Origin: Exiguobacterium sibiricum 7-3
Lineage (GTDB): Bacteria; Bacillota; Bacilli; Exiguobacteriales; Exiguobacteriaceae
NCBI RefSeq assembly: GCF_000620865.1
Contig: NZ_KK211190.1
Location: forward strand, 943,971 to 1,007,970
Direction of reading: 5' to 3'
DNA: 64,000 nucleotides
The notes under the pieces are model-generated. The model worked only from the letters and a program-made list of their open reading frames with translations. It was not told where the DNA came from and did not search any database. This document shows, one piece after another, positions 8,421 to 17,119 of the stretch. Position 1 is the first letter of the stretch. Each line of letters begins with the position of its first letter. The position numbers and the translations under genes are program-made.

Positions 8421-9305
8421 ATGAAGCGATTTTTAAATAATCGAAAACTGCTCATCACACTCCTTAGTTTTCTCCTTTTGGTGATTTTAATCGGGATCTC
8501 GCTCCAAGGACGTAACCAAACCCACTGGTATCAAAGTTTTGTCCGCGATACCGTCGGCGTTGGACAGCGTCTTTTTGCGACACCGATTGGCTGGATTGAT
8601 GATACGGTCACTTCGGTTAAAGAAGTGCGCGATGTGTATAAGGAAAATGAGTATTTAAAATCACGACTGGGCGACTATGCCGGAAATTCCGTCAAAGTCC
8701 GCGATCTGGAACGTGAGAACAGTGAATTAAAAGACATGTTGAAGCTAAAAGGGTCGATTCGGGATTATACGTTATTACCGGCAGAAATGATCGGTCGCAC
8801 GTCATCCGAATGGCAACGCTTCGTCACGGTCAATATCGGAAAAGAACAAGGTGTCAAAGCCAATATGGCCGTCGTAACGGCAGATGGTTTAATTGGCCGT
8901 GTCATTCAGACAAGTGCCTACACATCACTCGTTCAATTGTTATCGGATACGAGCCGGACGAACAATGTCTCAGCGGTAGCTGACGATACGAAAGGAAAAA
9001 GTATCTTCGGTACGATCGAAGGATTTGACGAAGAGACGAATCTCTTGAAATTCACGAAGATTCCGAATGATGCCAAACTGAAAAAAGGCCAGATTGTTAC
9101 GACATCTGGACTCGGTGGTAAGTATCCGAGTGGTATCGTGGTCGGAAAAATCGAACAGGTGAAATCGGATCAATACGGTGCTTCGAAAATCGCATACGTC
9201 AAACCGGCAGCAGACTTCGAACAGTTTGGTCATGTTTTCGTGATTCAGCGCGAAGCGAAGGAACCTTTCGCTGAGACCGACAAGGGAGGGGACACTCGTG
9301 AATAA
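8421..9305 (+). CDS. mreC: Rod shape-determining protein MreC
   Basis: Bitopic scaffold of the elongasome. 294 aa. N-terminal transmembrane segment (residues about 9-28), coiled coil (about 70-105), then the double beta-barrel domain with QGVKANMAVVTADGLIGRV and the late motif TSGLGGKYPSGIVVGKI. ATG start 14 bases after mreB; the end overlaps the mreD start by eight bases. Confidence 0.95.
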   Translation: MKRFLNNRKLLITLLSFLLLVILIGISLQGRNQTHWYQSFVRDTVGVGQRLFATPIGWIDDTVTSVKEVRDVYKENEYLKSRLGDYAGNSVKVRDLERENSELKDMLKLKGSIRDYTLLPAEMIGRTSSEWQRFVTVNIGKEQGVKANMAVVTADGLIGRVIQTSAYTSLVQLLSDTSRTNNVSAVADDTKGKSIFGTIEGFDEETNLLKFTKIPNDAKLKKGQIVTTSGLGGKYPSGIVVGKIEQVKSDQYGASKIAYVKPAADFEQFGHVFVIQREAKEPFAETDKGGDTRE

Positions 9306-9801
9306 CATCAAGTTGTTTTTCGCCGTGTTCCTTCTTTTTATCTTGGAAGGAACGCTGTTTGCGGGTCCGCTTGGAGACGGTTCTCCTTACGTCATCCATG
9401 TCACGTTGATCGCATTGATGTTTTTGGGACGTTATGGAAAAATCGAACAAGCGCTTGGTTTTGGATTGTTGTTCGGTCTGTTATATGATTTCGTCTATTC
9501 GGATATCATCGGAATTTATTTATTTGCGCTATCTGCCATTCCGCTTTTTAGTAGCTTCGTGCTAAAATATGTAAAGGAGAACGTATTAACGATTATCGTC
9601 ACCTTTACGTTCAGCGCTATTTTGTTTGAACTGGATATTTATTTCTTCACGGCTTCGGTCGTAGGAGTCGGTGTTCCCTTCAAGGAACTCGCGACGCAAA
9701 TCATTCCAAGGAGTCTCATTGCTCAGTTGATTGGAATCATCGTGCTGTATTATCCGATGACGCGACTGGTGCAATCCACATTTGATGAGAAAAGAGGATG
9801 A
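9298..9801 (+). CDS. mreD: Rod shape-determining protein MreD
   Basis: 167 aa, almost entirely hydrophobic with about five transmembrane helices, matching MreD in size and position. GTG start inside the mreC end, with GGGAGGGG just upstream. The GLLFGLLYDFVYSDIIG segment near residue 60 is typical of the family. Confidence 0.92.
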   Translation: MNNIKLFFAVFLLFILEGTLFAGPLGDGSPYVIHVTLIALMFLGRYGKIEQALGFGLLFGLLYDFVYSDIIGIYLFALSAIPLFSSFVLKYVKENVLTIIVTFTFSAILFELDIYFFTASVVGVGVPFKELATQIIPRSLIAQLIGIIVLYYPMTRLVQSTFDEKRG

Positions 9802-9804
9802 GTC

Positions 9805-10479
9805 ATGATTGAGCGTAAGCGTTATGTAACGATGAAAGGTCATCGTGGTGGCCTCGCCGTCTATGTGAATGAAAGGTGCAGTGTGGATGAATTTCTTGAC
9901 GATTTAGAATTGACGCTTGCCGACAAATCCGTCGAGAACGGACGCGCCGTTCCGATTACCTTCTTCTTCGGTCGCCGTTATGTCGACGAAGGCGTTGTGA
10001 CGGCCGTCGAGTCCATCGTTGCGCGTCATGATTCATTTTCGTTTAACGGGTACGACAGCGAGTGTCTGACGAAGGATGAAGCGAAAGCTCTTTACGGGGA
10101 ACGAACATTTCATTACTTTGGCGGCACGGCCCGAAGTGGGCATGTCGTAGATGTCGAAGGGTCGATCGTCGTCATTGGCGACATCAATCCGGGAGCCGTC
10201 GTTCACGCAACCGGCAGCATTTATTGTCTCGGTGCGTTACGGGGGACCGTTCATGCAGGAAAAGGCGGGAACGAACAGGCTGTAATTGCGGCAAGTATCC
10301 TGCAGCCGAAATGGATTTCGATTTCCGATTTCGTCCATGAAGATCCGGATGATGCGCCGATCAAGGCGTTAGACATGGGTTGTGCTTTTGTAGGGGAAAC
10401 AGGAGTCGAATTTTCTCGTCTTCAAACCGTTCCGCTTGCGCGGATGGATCAATTTGCGATTGATAGTGAAAGAGGGTGA
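9805..10479 (+). CDS. minC: Septum site-determining protein MinC
   Basis: Inhibitor of FtsZ assembly, directed to poles and membrane by MinD. 224 aa. The N-terminal domain is divergent, as usual. The C-terminal beta-helix is clear from VVDVEGSIVVIGDINPGA and ATGSIYCLGALRGTVHAG (residues about 112-152). ATG three bases after the mreD stop, with GAGGATG as SD. The C-terminus runs into the minD RBS. Confidence 0.93.
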   Translation: MIERKRYVTMKGHRGGLAVYVNERCSVDEFLDDLELTLADKSVENGRAVPITFFFGRRYVDEGVVTAVESIVARHDSFSFNGYDSECLTKDEAKALYGERTFHYFGGTARSGHVVDVEGSIVVIGDINPGAVVHATGSIYCLGALRGTVHAGKGGNEQAVIAASILQPKWISISDFVHEDPDDAPIKALDMGCAFVGETGVEFSRLQTVPLARMDQFAIDSERG

Positions 10480-10484
10480 CAGAT

Positions 10485-11333
10485 ATGGAACAAGTGAAAG
10501 AACAGGTACATAAAGATGCGAAAACGCATGTAGGACGTGCCATCGTCGTCACATCTGGTAAAGGTGGAGTCGGTAAGACGACGACGACTGCAAACATCGG
10601 GACAGCACTTGCGCTGATGGGGAATTCGGTTTGTCTCGTCGATACAGATATCGGTCTTCGGAATCTGGATATCGTACTTGGCCTCGACAACCGGAGTATC
10701 TATAATATCGTTGACGTCGTAACCGGACAATGTAAACTGCATCAAGCCCTCGTCCGTGATAAACGTTTTGAAGAAATGTATCTGTTACCTGCTGCTCAGT
10801 CTAAGGATAAATCATCCGTCACACCGGAACAGGTAAAAGGCATCATTGACTCATTAAAATTAGAGTATGACTTTGTTTTGATTGACTGCCCGGCAGGAAT
10901 CGAACAAGGCTTCATGAATGCGATTGCCGGTGCAGACGAAGCCATTATTGTCACGACACCGGAAAAAGCTGCGGTTCAGGATGCAGACCGAATCATCGGG
11001 ATGCTGGAGCGTTCGGAGCGTCAAATCGTGCCGAAGCTCGTCGTTAACCGTGTCCGCTCGCATATGATGGCGGCTGGAGATATGCTCGATATCGACGAAA
11101 TCATGCGTATCTTGTCGATCGATCTGCTTGGTTTGATCGTCGATGATGAAGAAGTCATCGCAGCGTCTCACCGCGGTGTGCCCGTGACGATGAATCCGGA
11201 TAATCGGGCTGGTCTCGGCTACCGGAACATCACGCGACGGATTCTCGGAGAGTCCGTTCCGTTGCTCGACATCATGGAACAGCCGCAAAAAGGATTTTTC
11301 GTGAAACTGAAAAAAATGCTTGGCATGAAATAA
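10485..11333 (+). CDS. minD: Septum site-determining ATPase MinD
   Basis: ParA-type ATPase that recruits MinC to the membrane. Deviant Walker A GKGGVGKTT at residues 25-33, VDTDIGLRNLD after it, and a C-terminal amphipathic targeting helix (GFFVKLKKMLGMK). ATG 10485 is chosen because AGAGGG at 10471-10476 is eight bases upstream; a GTG at 10476 overlaps that SD. At 282 aa it has about 15 extra N-terminal residues compared with Bacillus MinD, which begins almost directly at the AIVVTSGKGG strand. I see no ATG, GTG or TTG closer to that strand that would remove the extension. Confidence 0.95.
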   Translation: MEQVKEQVHKDAKTHVGRAIVVTSGKGGVGKTTTTANIGTALALMGNSVCLVDTDIGLRNLDIVLGLDNRSIYNIVDVVTGQCKLHQALVRDKRFEEMYLLPAAQSKDKSSVTPEQVKGIIDSLKLEYDFVLIDCPAGIEQGFMNAIAGADEAIIVTTPEKAAVQDADRIIGMLERSERQIVPKLVVNRVRSHMMAAGDMLDIDEIMRILSIDLLGLIVDDEEVIAASHRGVPVTMNPDNRAGLGYRNITRRILGESVPLLDIMEQPQKGFFVKLKKMLGMK

Positions 11334-11340
11334 GATGGGG

Positions 11341-11381
11341 AAAAATAGACTAGAAGGGTTTTATGCTTCTAGTCTATTTTT
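11341..11381 (+). terminator. Terminator after minD
   Basis: A perfect 16-bp stem at 11341-11356 and 11366-11381, ending in a run of T. It closes the mre-min operon. Confidence 0.9.
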
Positions 11382-11396
11382 CATGGAGGAATGAAG

Positions 11397-12734
11397 ATGA
11401 AATGGATTAGTGAACAGACTCCGTCTCTGGAACGGGTCGCGTTGGTCGAAGGGGGGCGCGTCGTCGAATACCACGAACGAATGCGGGATGAACTTCGTGT
11501 CGGCACCTTGCTGCATGCGAAAGTTGACAGGTTGCACCCGACGCTCGAAGCGGCATTTTTGATTGCGACGGACGGGACGCCGCTTTATTTACCGATCAAT
11601 GAAACGCTGGAGACGTTACGCCGTTATCCGGAAGTTCCGACGATCGGGCAAGCTGTTCAAGTCGGTCAGACCGTACTCGTACAGGTCGTAAAAGAAGGGG
11701 CAGCCCCGAAACAGCATAAAGTGACACAAAACATCACGTATGGTGGACGGTTCCTCGTCTATTTCCCATACGGACGCCGCGTGCGTTTCAGCCGGAAGCT
11801 GGATTTGGTCGTTCAACAGCAACTGGCTAAAGTGATTCCGGTGGCGGAAGAGGAAGGGATTTTATACCGGACAGAAGCGGCGCAAGCCGAGGTCGGGGTG
11901 TTGATGGCGGAATTGAAGCAACTGCGGGCACGTCATCAACATATGTTACAGCAGACGACACTTGAACAGGATGAGCCCTTGATCATTCAAGAAGCGAAGC
12001 GGTTGAGTCATGTCACAGAAGCGCTCGTCACGAACAGAATGGAGAAAGAACGGCTGGAGCAGATGGGGTTTCAGGTCGAACGTCCCGTCATCAAAGGCCG
12101 CCTGCCGATCATGGAACAGGTGGACCGGGCGATTGAGAAGGCGCTGGACCGGGTCGTTTGGCTCGACGGTGGGGCTTATCTGCTGATTGAAGAAGTCGAA
12201 ACGATGACCGTGATTGATGTCAACAGTGGGAAAACAGTTTCCGTCAAGGAACAAAAACGGACGTTTGATCAAATCAATGAAGCGGCAGCAGTTGAAATCA
12301 TGCGTCAGCTCCGTCTGCGAAATATCAGCGGGATGATTGCCGTCGATTTTTTGAGGGGGTCCAGTAAAGGACAGACACGGGTGACACAACTGTTGAAGGA
12401 ACGGGCAGCGCACGAGTCGAAACAGATCGAAGTATACGGTTTTACGAAAATGGGCTTATGTGAACTGACACGTCAGCGACACGGGAAGTCCCTGTTCGAA
12501 CGGTCACAGGATCATGGTCAGTTGTCCCGGGTCGCGATCCACCGTCAACTCGAGCCACGGTTGATGGAACTCGCGACACACGCGGAAGCAGCGGTCGTTC
12601 GCGCTCCGCTCGCTCTGCTCAGTCCATTGCTTCTCGCCGAAAGTCCTCTTGAATTACTTCTGATAGAAGGTGAACCGGGCATTCTGTTTACCGGTACGAA
12701 AGCCGACTGTGACAATTTTGTCAAAAGACATTGA
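11397..12734 (+). CDS. rng: Ribonuclease G/E family endoribonuclease
   Basis: Single-strand RNA endonuclease of the RNase E/G family, 445 aa, about the size of RNase G without the RNase E scaffold tail. It begins with the S1-like RNA-binding region (TLLHAKVDRLHPTLEAAFL). The DNase I-like catalytic part has TVIDVNSGK (near residue 280) and MIAVDFLRG (near residue 314), the two Mg-binding aspartates. Start: GGAGG at 11385-11389 is seven bases before ATG 11397; the ATG at 11391 is too close to it. In Bacillus spoIVFA-spoIVFB occupy this place between minD and rplU. Confidence 0.9.
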   Translation: MKWISEQTPSLERVALVEGGRVVEYHERMRDELRVGTLLHAKVDRLHPTLEAAFLIATDGTPLYLPINETLETLRRYPEVPTIGQAVQVGQTVLVQVVKEGAAPKQHKVTQNITYGGRFLVYFPYGRRVRFSRKLDLVVQQQLAKVIPVAEEEGILYRTEAAQAEVGVLMAELKQLRARHQHMLQQTTLEQDEPLIIQEAKRLSHVTEALVTNRMEKERLEQMGFQVERPVIKGRLPIMEQVDRAIEKALDRVVWLDGGAYLLIEEVETMTVIDVNSGKTVSVKEQKRTFDQINEAAAVEIMRQLRLRNISGMIAVDFLRGSSKGQTRVTQLLKERAAHESKQIEVYGFTKMGLCELTRQRHGKSLFERSQDHGQLSRVAIHRQLEPRLMELATHAEAAVVRAPLALLSPLLLAESPLELLLIEGEPGILFTGTKADCDNFVKRH

Positions 12735-12752
12735 GAATCCGGCAGAACGTTA

Positions 12753-12782
12753 TTGACAACAGTCAACTTCGTTTGGTATTCT
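12753..12782 (+). promoter_or_regulatory. Promoter of the rplU-prp-rpmA operon
   Basis: A consensus -35 TTGACA at 12753-12758 and -10 TATTCT at 12777-12782 with an 18-base spacer and a TGG extended -10. Transcription would begin near 12789 and include the L21 leader. Confidence 0.8.
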
Positions 12783-12788
12783 GAATAA

Positions 12789-12890
12789 CGTTAGTTCGTT
12801 TGGAAAGCACCCAAATGACTACAACCGCACAGACCGGGTTTTAAAGCATCCGCTGCCCGTGATGGCGAGTCTGAGTTCCTAAGAGGAGGT
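12789..12890 (+). ncRNA. Ribosomal protein L21 leader (candidate autoregulatory mRNA element)
   Basis: A roughly 100-nt untranslated leader between a strong promoter and rplU, containing short pairing segments (for example CCGC...CAGACCGG and the GCCCGTGATGGC region). Firmicute rplU genes commonly carry a structured L21-binding leader at this place. I assign it by position, length and structure-rich sequence, not by a covariance search. Confidence 0.6.
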
Positions 12891-12897
12891 GCACGTA

Positions 12898-13206
12898 ATG
12901 TACGCAATTATTAAAACTGGTGGTAAACAAGTTAAAGTCGAAGCTGGCCAAGAGATCTACGTTGAGAAATTAAACGCAGACGTCGACAGCACAGTAGAAT
13001 TCGGCGAAGTCTTGATCCTTGGTGGTGACGATGTTAAAGTCGGCGCTCCACTCGTAGAAGGTGCGAAGGTCGTAGCAACGGTCATCAAACACGCTCGCGC
13101 GAAAAAGATCACAGTCTTCAAAATGAAAGCTAAAAAGAACTACCGTCGTAAGCAAGGTCACCGTCAACCTTACACGAAGGTCCGCATCGAGAAAATCGAA
13201 GCGTAA
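12898..13206 (+). CDS. rplU: 50S ribosomal protein bL21
   Basis: 102 aa, opening [18 protein letters not shown], with the C-terminal [20 protein letters not shown]. Binds 23S rRNA domain I. ATG 12898 is preferred because AAGAGGAGGT ends seven bases upstream. First gene of rplU-prp-rpmA. Confidence 0.98.
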   Translation: MYAIIKTGGKQVKVEAGQEIYVEKLNADVDSTVEFGEVLILGGDDVKVGAPLVEGAKVVATVIKHARAKKITVFKMKAKKNYRRKQGHRQPYTKVRIEKIEA

Positions 13207-13209
13207 GCC

Positions 13210-13548
13210 ATGATACGTGTCAAGATTCGACGAGATGAAGCGGAGTTGATCCGTTCCATCGAAGTGACAGGACATGCCGAGTTCGCTGAGCCTGGTTTGG
13301 ATTTAGTCTGTGCCGGCACATCAAGTGTGATCTTCGGGGCATACAATGCCATCGAATCACTGCTCGGGCAGGTCCTGCTCCTTGAAATGGCAGAACAACA
13401 AGAAGGTGGCTACTTTTATGTAGAACCGTATGCTGACTTAGCACCGGATGTCAGTGAACGCACCCAATTGTTACTGGAAGCGATGTTGGTCCAGCTTGGA
13501 ACCATCGCTGAAAGTTACGGTGAGTTTATCCAACTTGAACAAATATAG
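13210..13548 (+). CDS. prp: Ribosomal-processing cysteine protease Prp (YsxB)
   Basis: Small cysteine protease that removes the N-terminal extension of bL27. 112 aa. The catalytic pair is visible: His22 in VTGHAEF and Cys34 in LVCAGTS, with the usual spacing. It lies between rplU and rpmA as in other Firmicutes, and its substrate (next gene) carries the expected extension. Confidence 0.93.
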   Translation: MIRVKIRRDEAELIRSIEVTGHAEFAEPGLDLVCAGTSSVIFGAYNAIESLLGQVLLLEMAEQQEGGYFYVEPYADLAPDVSERTQLLLEAMLVQLGTIAESYGEFIQLEQI

Positions 13549-13562
13549 GAGGTGGATTCCAC

Positions 13563-13841
13563 ATGTTGAAACTTAATCTTCAGTTCTTCGCATCGAAAAA
13601 AGGGGTAGGTTCGACAAAGAACGGTCGTGACTCGCAATCGAAACGCCTTGGGGCGAAACGTGCAGACGGTCAAACTGTTTCTGCTGGTTCAATCCTCTAC
13701 CGCCAACGCGGTACGAAGATTCACCCAGGTATGAACGTCGGACGTGGTGGCGATGATACACTTTTCGCAACTGCAACTGGTGTCGTTCGTTTCGAACGTC
13801 TCGGACGCGACAAAAAACAAGTCAGCGTTTACCCAGCATAA
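13563..13841 (+). CDS. rpmA: 50S ribosomal protein bL27
   Basis: 92 aa. The N-terminus [20 protein letters not shown] contains the nine-residue extension ending in QFF, which Prp is known to cleave in Staphylococcus to expose Ala10. This extension is the Firmicute form of L27. The rest is conserved ([17 protein letters not shown]). RBS GGAGGTGG at about 13549. Confidence 0.98.
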   Translation: MLKLNLQFFASKKGVGSTKNGRDSQSKRLGAKRADGQTVSAGSILYRQRGTKIHPGMNVGRGGDDTLFATATGVVRFERLGRDKKQVSVYPA

Positions 13842-13854
13842 GTGATCGATGAAG

Positions 13855-13895
13855 CAGACTCTAGCCACTTTCAGGGGTTAGGGTCTGTTTTTTTT
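13855..13895 (+). terminator. Terminator after rpmA
   Basis: CAGACTCTAGCC pairs with GGTTAGGGTCTG (with G-T pairs), followed by eight T. Confidence 0.85.
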
Positions 13896-13911
13896 AGGAG
13901 GGAACGGACTG

Positions 13912-14397
13912 ATGAAGGATGAGCAGGTACTGGATCTTTTGAAGTCACTTCGTCACGAATGGTTGAATCGATTATAACTTGTTCGTTCATATAGCGCGAT
14001 GGGTGACGAGGCGGCTGTTGAATCGATTTGTTCAATGTATCGGGAACAAGCGTCACGAGAAGGACGACTTTCCCTGATCGGACTACCGAAAACGGCACTC
14101 GCACTGCAACGAGCAGATTGGACAGGCCTAACTGTCGAATATGATGTAATCGAAACACCAAAGCAGATCGAGGATTCACGCGTAGCGTCTATTCTTGAAG
14201 CTGCGCTTGACATGATAGAAGTGGGGAATGGAGAAGTATCCGTGACCTTCCATGAGGGCGTGACCATCGAGATCTATCGGGATCTACTAGATATGTCGCG
14301 CCTTAAAGATCTAGTGACGCCGATGGAGATCGAGTCACAGACAGAGTATGAGTGTGTGATTGAAATCGAAAGTCTTCCTGCAGAGGAAGAAAAGTAA
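13912..14397 (+). pseudogene. Spo0B-like phosphotransferase gene interrupted by an in-frame TAA
   Basis: Read through as one frame, this would encode about 161 residues. ATG 13912 follows AGGAGGG (about 13896). Codons 13-21 read LRHEWLNRL, matching the phosphoacceptor His box of Spo0B (in Bacillus SRHDWMNKLQ), with His at codon 15. Codon 22 is TAA (13975-13977), where Spo0B has Gln; CAA to TAA is a single transition. The frame then continues intact for 139 codons: LVRSYSAMGDEAAVESI and on to IEIESLPAEEE. Position between rpmA and obgE is that of spo0B in Bacillus. A restart at ATG 13999 would give 132 aa without the His box and has no SD. A real nonsense mutation or a sequencing error are both possible. 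Confidence 0.8.
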
Positions 14398-14412
14398 TAG
14401 GAGGGATCTGAC

Positions 14413-15708
14413 ATGTTTGTCGATCAGGTAAATATTTATGTAAAAGCAGGAGATGGAGGACGCGGGCAAGTGGCGTTCCGTCGCGAGAAATACGTTCCAG
14501 ACGGCGGTCCAGCCGGAGGAGATGGTGGGCATGGTGCTCACGTCGTTCTCGAAGTGGATGAAGGACTCCGGACGTTGATGGACTTCCGTTACAAACGTCA
14601 CTTTAAAGCAGTTCAAGGTGAAAACGGAATGTCGAAAGGGATGCACGGACGTAAAGCCGAGCACCTCGTCGTCAAAGTCCCACCCGGCACTGTCGTCTAT
14701 GATGATGATACGGATGCCGTCATCGCTGACCTTGTCCATCACGGACAACAGGCAATCGTTGCTAAAGGTGGACGCGGCGGACGTGGGAACTCACGTTTCG
14801 CAACACCGGCAAACCCAGCTCCGGAACACGCAGAGAATGGTGAACCGGGTGAAGAGAAGTATTTGAAACTTGAATTGAAAATGCTCGCAGATGTCGGACT
14901 CGTCGGTTTCCCGAGTGTCGGGAAATCAACGATGCTGTCGATCGTCTCAGCAGCTCGCCCGAAAATCGGGGCATACCACTTCACGACGATTACACCGAAC
15001 ATCGGTGTCGTTGAAACGGAAGACAGCCGCAGCTTCGTCATGGCCGATTTACCGGGTCTGATTGAAGGGGCAAGCGAAGGTGTTGGTCTTGGTCACCAGT
15101 TCCTCCGTCACGTCGAGCGGACGAAAGTCATCGTTCATGTCATCGATATGAGTGGCATGGAAGGACGCGATCCGATTGAAGATTACAATATCATCAATAA
15201 AGAGCTTGCGGACTATAACCTTCGTTTGACAGAGCGACCACAAGTCGTTGTCGCAAACAAAATGGATATGCCAGATGCGGAAGCGAATCTCGAAGCGTTC
15301 AAAGAAGCGTTCCCGGGTCTTGAAGTGTTTGCCATCTCGGCAGCTACACGTCAAGGATTACGTGACCTCTTATTCCGCATTGCTGATCTTGTTGATGCGA
15401 CGCCAGAATTCGGTCTCGAAGAACTTGAAGAAAAAACAGCGACACCACGTGTCGTTTACGGATATGAAGCACCGGAAGCCGGATTTACGGTTTCGAAAGA
15501 TGAAGATGATTGCTTCGTCATCAAAGGACCACGGATCGAGAAGCTATTCACGATGACGAACTTCATGCGTGAAGAGTCAATCAAACGTTTTGCCCGGACG
15601 TTGCGTCAAATGGGTGTCGACGAAGAGCTTCGTAAGATGGGTGCGATTGACGGTGACGTCGTTCGAATCCGCGACTTCGAATTCGAATTCATCGAGTCTT
15701 CGTTCTAA
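14413..15708 (+). CDS. obgE: Obg/CgtA GTPase ObgE
   Basis: Essential ribosome-associated GTPase, 431 aa. N-terminal glycine-rich Obg fold ([20 protein letters not shown]), G domain with GFPSVGKST (G1, about residue 166), DLPG (G3, about 211) and NKMD (G4, about 281), and a C-terminal OCT domain from about residue 345. In Bacillus the Obg gene follows spo0B in one operon, as here. RBS AGGAGGG at about 14400. Confidence 0.97.
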   Translation: MFVDQVNIYVKAGDGGRGQVAFRREKYVPDGGPAGGDGGHGAHVVLEVDEGLRTLMDFRYKRHFKAVQGENGMSKGMHGRKAEHLVVKVPPGTVVYDDDTDAVIADLVHHGQQAIVAKGGRGGRGNSRFATPANPAPEHAENGEPGEEKYLKLELKMLADVGLVGFPSVGKSTMLSIVSAARPKIGAYHFTTITPNIGVVETEDSRSFVMADLPGLIEGASEGVGLGHQFLRHVERTKVIVHVIDMSGMEGRDPIEDYNIINKELADYNLRLTERPQVVVANKMDMPDAEANLEAFKEAFPGLEVFAISAATRQGLRDLLFRIADLVDATPEFGLEELEEKTATPRVVYGYEAPEAGFTVSKDEDDCFVIKGPRIEKLFTMTNFMREESIKRFARTLRQMGVDEELRKMGAIDGDVVRIRDFEFEFIESSF

Positions 15709-15749
15709 GAAAAAACAAGTTCATTTGAGAAATGGAGTGTGAGAGCATC

Positions 15750-17033
15750 GTGGACCCACTTCCCGCGATTCAGTTCATCTGGTTTTTCGTCTTGCTTGTC
15801 ATCTCGTCATTTTTCTCATCGTCCGAAACCGCCTTGTCGAGCGCGAACCGGTTACGGATTTTGCATCAGTCGGAAGAGGGAAGCCGTCGTGCGACCCAAG
15901 CACACCGTCTGTTGCAACGGTATGAGGAAACGCTGACAGCCATCTTAATCGGAAATACCCTGTCCAATTTAGGTGTAGCGATGATTGGGGGGTGGTTGGC
16001 GATGACGGTATCAACGGATTTATTGGTTCAAATCGGTATTGTCTTCCTGACGTTTCTGTTCATTCTGTTATTTGGGGAGCTTATTCCTAAATCCTATGCC
16101 CGGGAACATGCGGAAACCTATGTGTTTTGGATCAGTGGTCCGCTTCATGTCTGTCTGATACTCTTCAAGCCGGCGATCTTCTTGTTTCTGAAATTACGAC
16201 AGGTTGCGTTGATGCTGATCGGGGCCGATCCGAAAGGACCGCTTGTCACCGAACAGGAATTACGGGCTCTTGTCGACATCAGTGAAGAAGAGGGTGTTAT
16301 GGACGAGGCGGGAGCGGAAATCGTGCACCGGGCGGTTGACTTTAAGAATGTCACCGTCGAAGAGGCATTGACACCGCGAACGAACATTCAGGCAATTGAC
16401 ATCGATGCCGGTTTTGATGAAATTTTACGTGAAGTGCAAAAAGGCGGATTTTCGCGATTGCCGGTCTATAAAGATTCGATTGATCATATCATCGGTGTTT
16501 TATCAGAACGTGACTTTTTAAGGGAATTCGTCAAGCACGGACGTGTGGAGATTCGTGAATTGATTCGTCCGGTCTCATTTGTTGTTCCACAAACACATAT
16601 CATCGATTTGTTGCCGGAATTAAAGGTTAAACAGTCGCATATGGCTGTTGTGCTGGATGAGTTTGGCGGGACAGCCGGTTTGATTACACTCGAGGATATT
16701 CTTGAGGAACTGGTCGGGGAGATTTGGGATGAACACGATGAATCGCTCGAATATACGAAACAAGTCAGTCCGAACCGGTATGAATGTTTGGCTGAGTACG
16801 ACATTGAAGATTTTTGTCATCAATTTGACTTGGCAATGCCGGAAACGGAAGCCCAGTCACTCGGAGGATGGATCATGGAAGATGTCGGTCATATTCCGGA
16901 AGTGGGGACTCAGATGGTGTATGGACCGGTGACCTTAACCGTCCTGCATGTCGAAAACCGACGTGTTCAAACCGTCTCAGCTGTGTTCTCGCAAAATGAA
17001 CGATCAGAAGGATCGGACGATACAACCGTCTGA
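15750..17033 (+). CDS. CNNM/CorC-type membrane protein (DUF21, paired CBS, CorC/HlyC domains)
   Basis: 427 aa. Four hydrophobic segments form the DUF21 domain (residues about 5-180) with FFSSSETALSSANR near the start. Two CBS motifs follow (TPRTNIQAIDIDAGFDEIL and onward), then the C-terminal CorC_HlyC domain with LDEFGGTAGLITLEDILEELVGEI (position about 16651-16722). Family members are Mg2+ exporters or haemolysin-like; the ion is not shown by sequence. GTG 15750 places the first membrane helix directly after the start. ATG 15732 is an alternative; neither has an ideal RBS. Confidence 0.85.
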   Translation: MDPLPAIQFIWFFVLLVISSFFSSSETALSSANRLRILHQSEEGSRRATQAHRLLQRYEETLTAILIGNTLSNLGVAMIGGWLAMTVSTDLLVQIGIVFLTFLFILLFGELIPKSYAREHAETYVFWISGPLHVCLILFKPAIFLFLKLRQVALMLIGADPKGPLVTEQELRALVDISEEEGVMDEAGAEIVHRAVDFKNVTVEEALTPRTNIQAIDIDAGFDEILREVQKGGFSRLPVYKDSIDHIIGVLSERDFLREFVKHGRVEIRELIRPVSFVVPQTHIIDLLPELKVKQSHMAVVLDEFGGTAGLITLEDILEELVGEIWDEHDESLEYTKQVSPNRYECLAEYDIEDFCHQFDLAMPETEAQSLGGWIMEDVGHIPEVGTQMVYGPVTLTVLHVENRRVQTVSAVFSQNERSEGSDDTTV

Positions 17034-17045
17034 TTCCGATTACAC

Positions 17046-17083
17046 AAAAAGGTCCATTCCGTTAAAACGGGATGGACCTTTTT
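17046..17083. terminator. Bidirectional terminator between convergent genes
   Basis: A 17-bp stem (AAAAAGGTCCATTCCGT and its complement) with a four-base loop, A-rich on one side and T-rich on the other, so it can act for the upstream plus-strand gene and for niaR on the minus strand. Confidence 0.88.
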
Positions 17084-17119
17084 GGCATGAAAGGATGTAC
17101 TGAAAAGGAGTATTCAGGG

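Noticed and set aside
13999-14397. Treating the 132-codon frame as an intact independent gene
   Set aside because: No RBS precedes ATG 13999, and it is in frame with an upstream segment that has a good RBS and the Spo0B His box.
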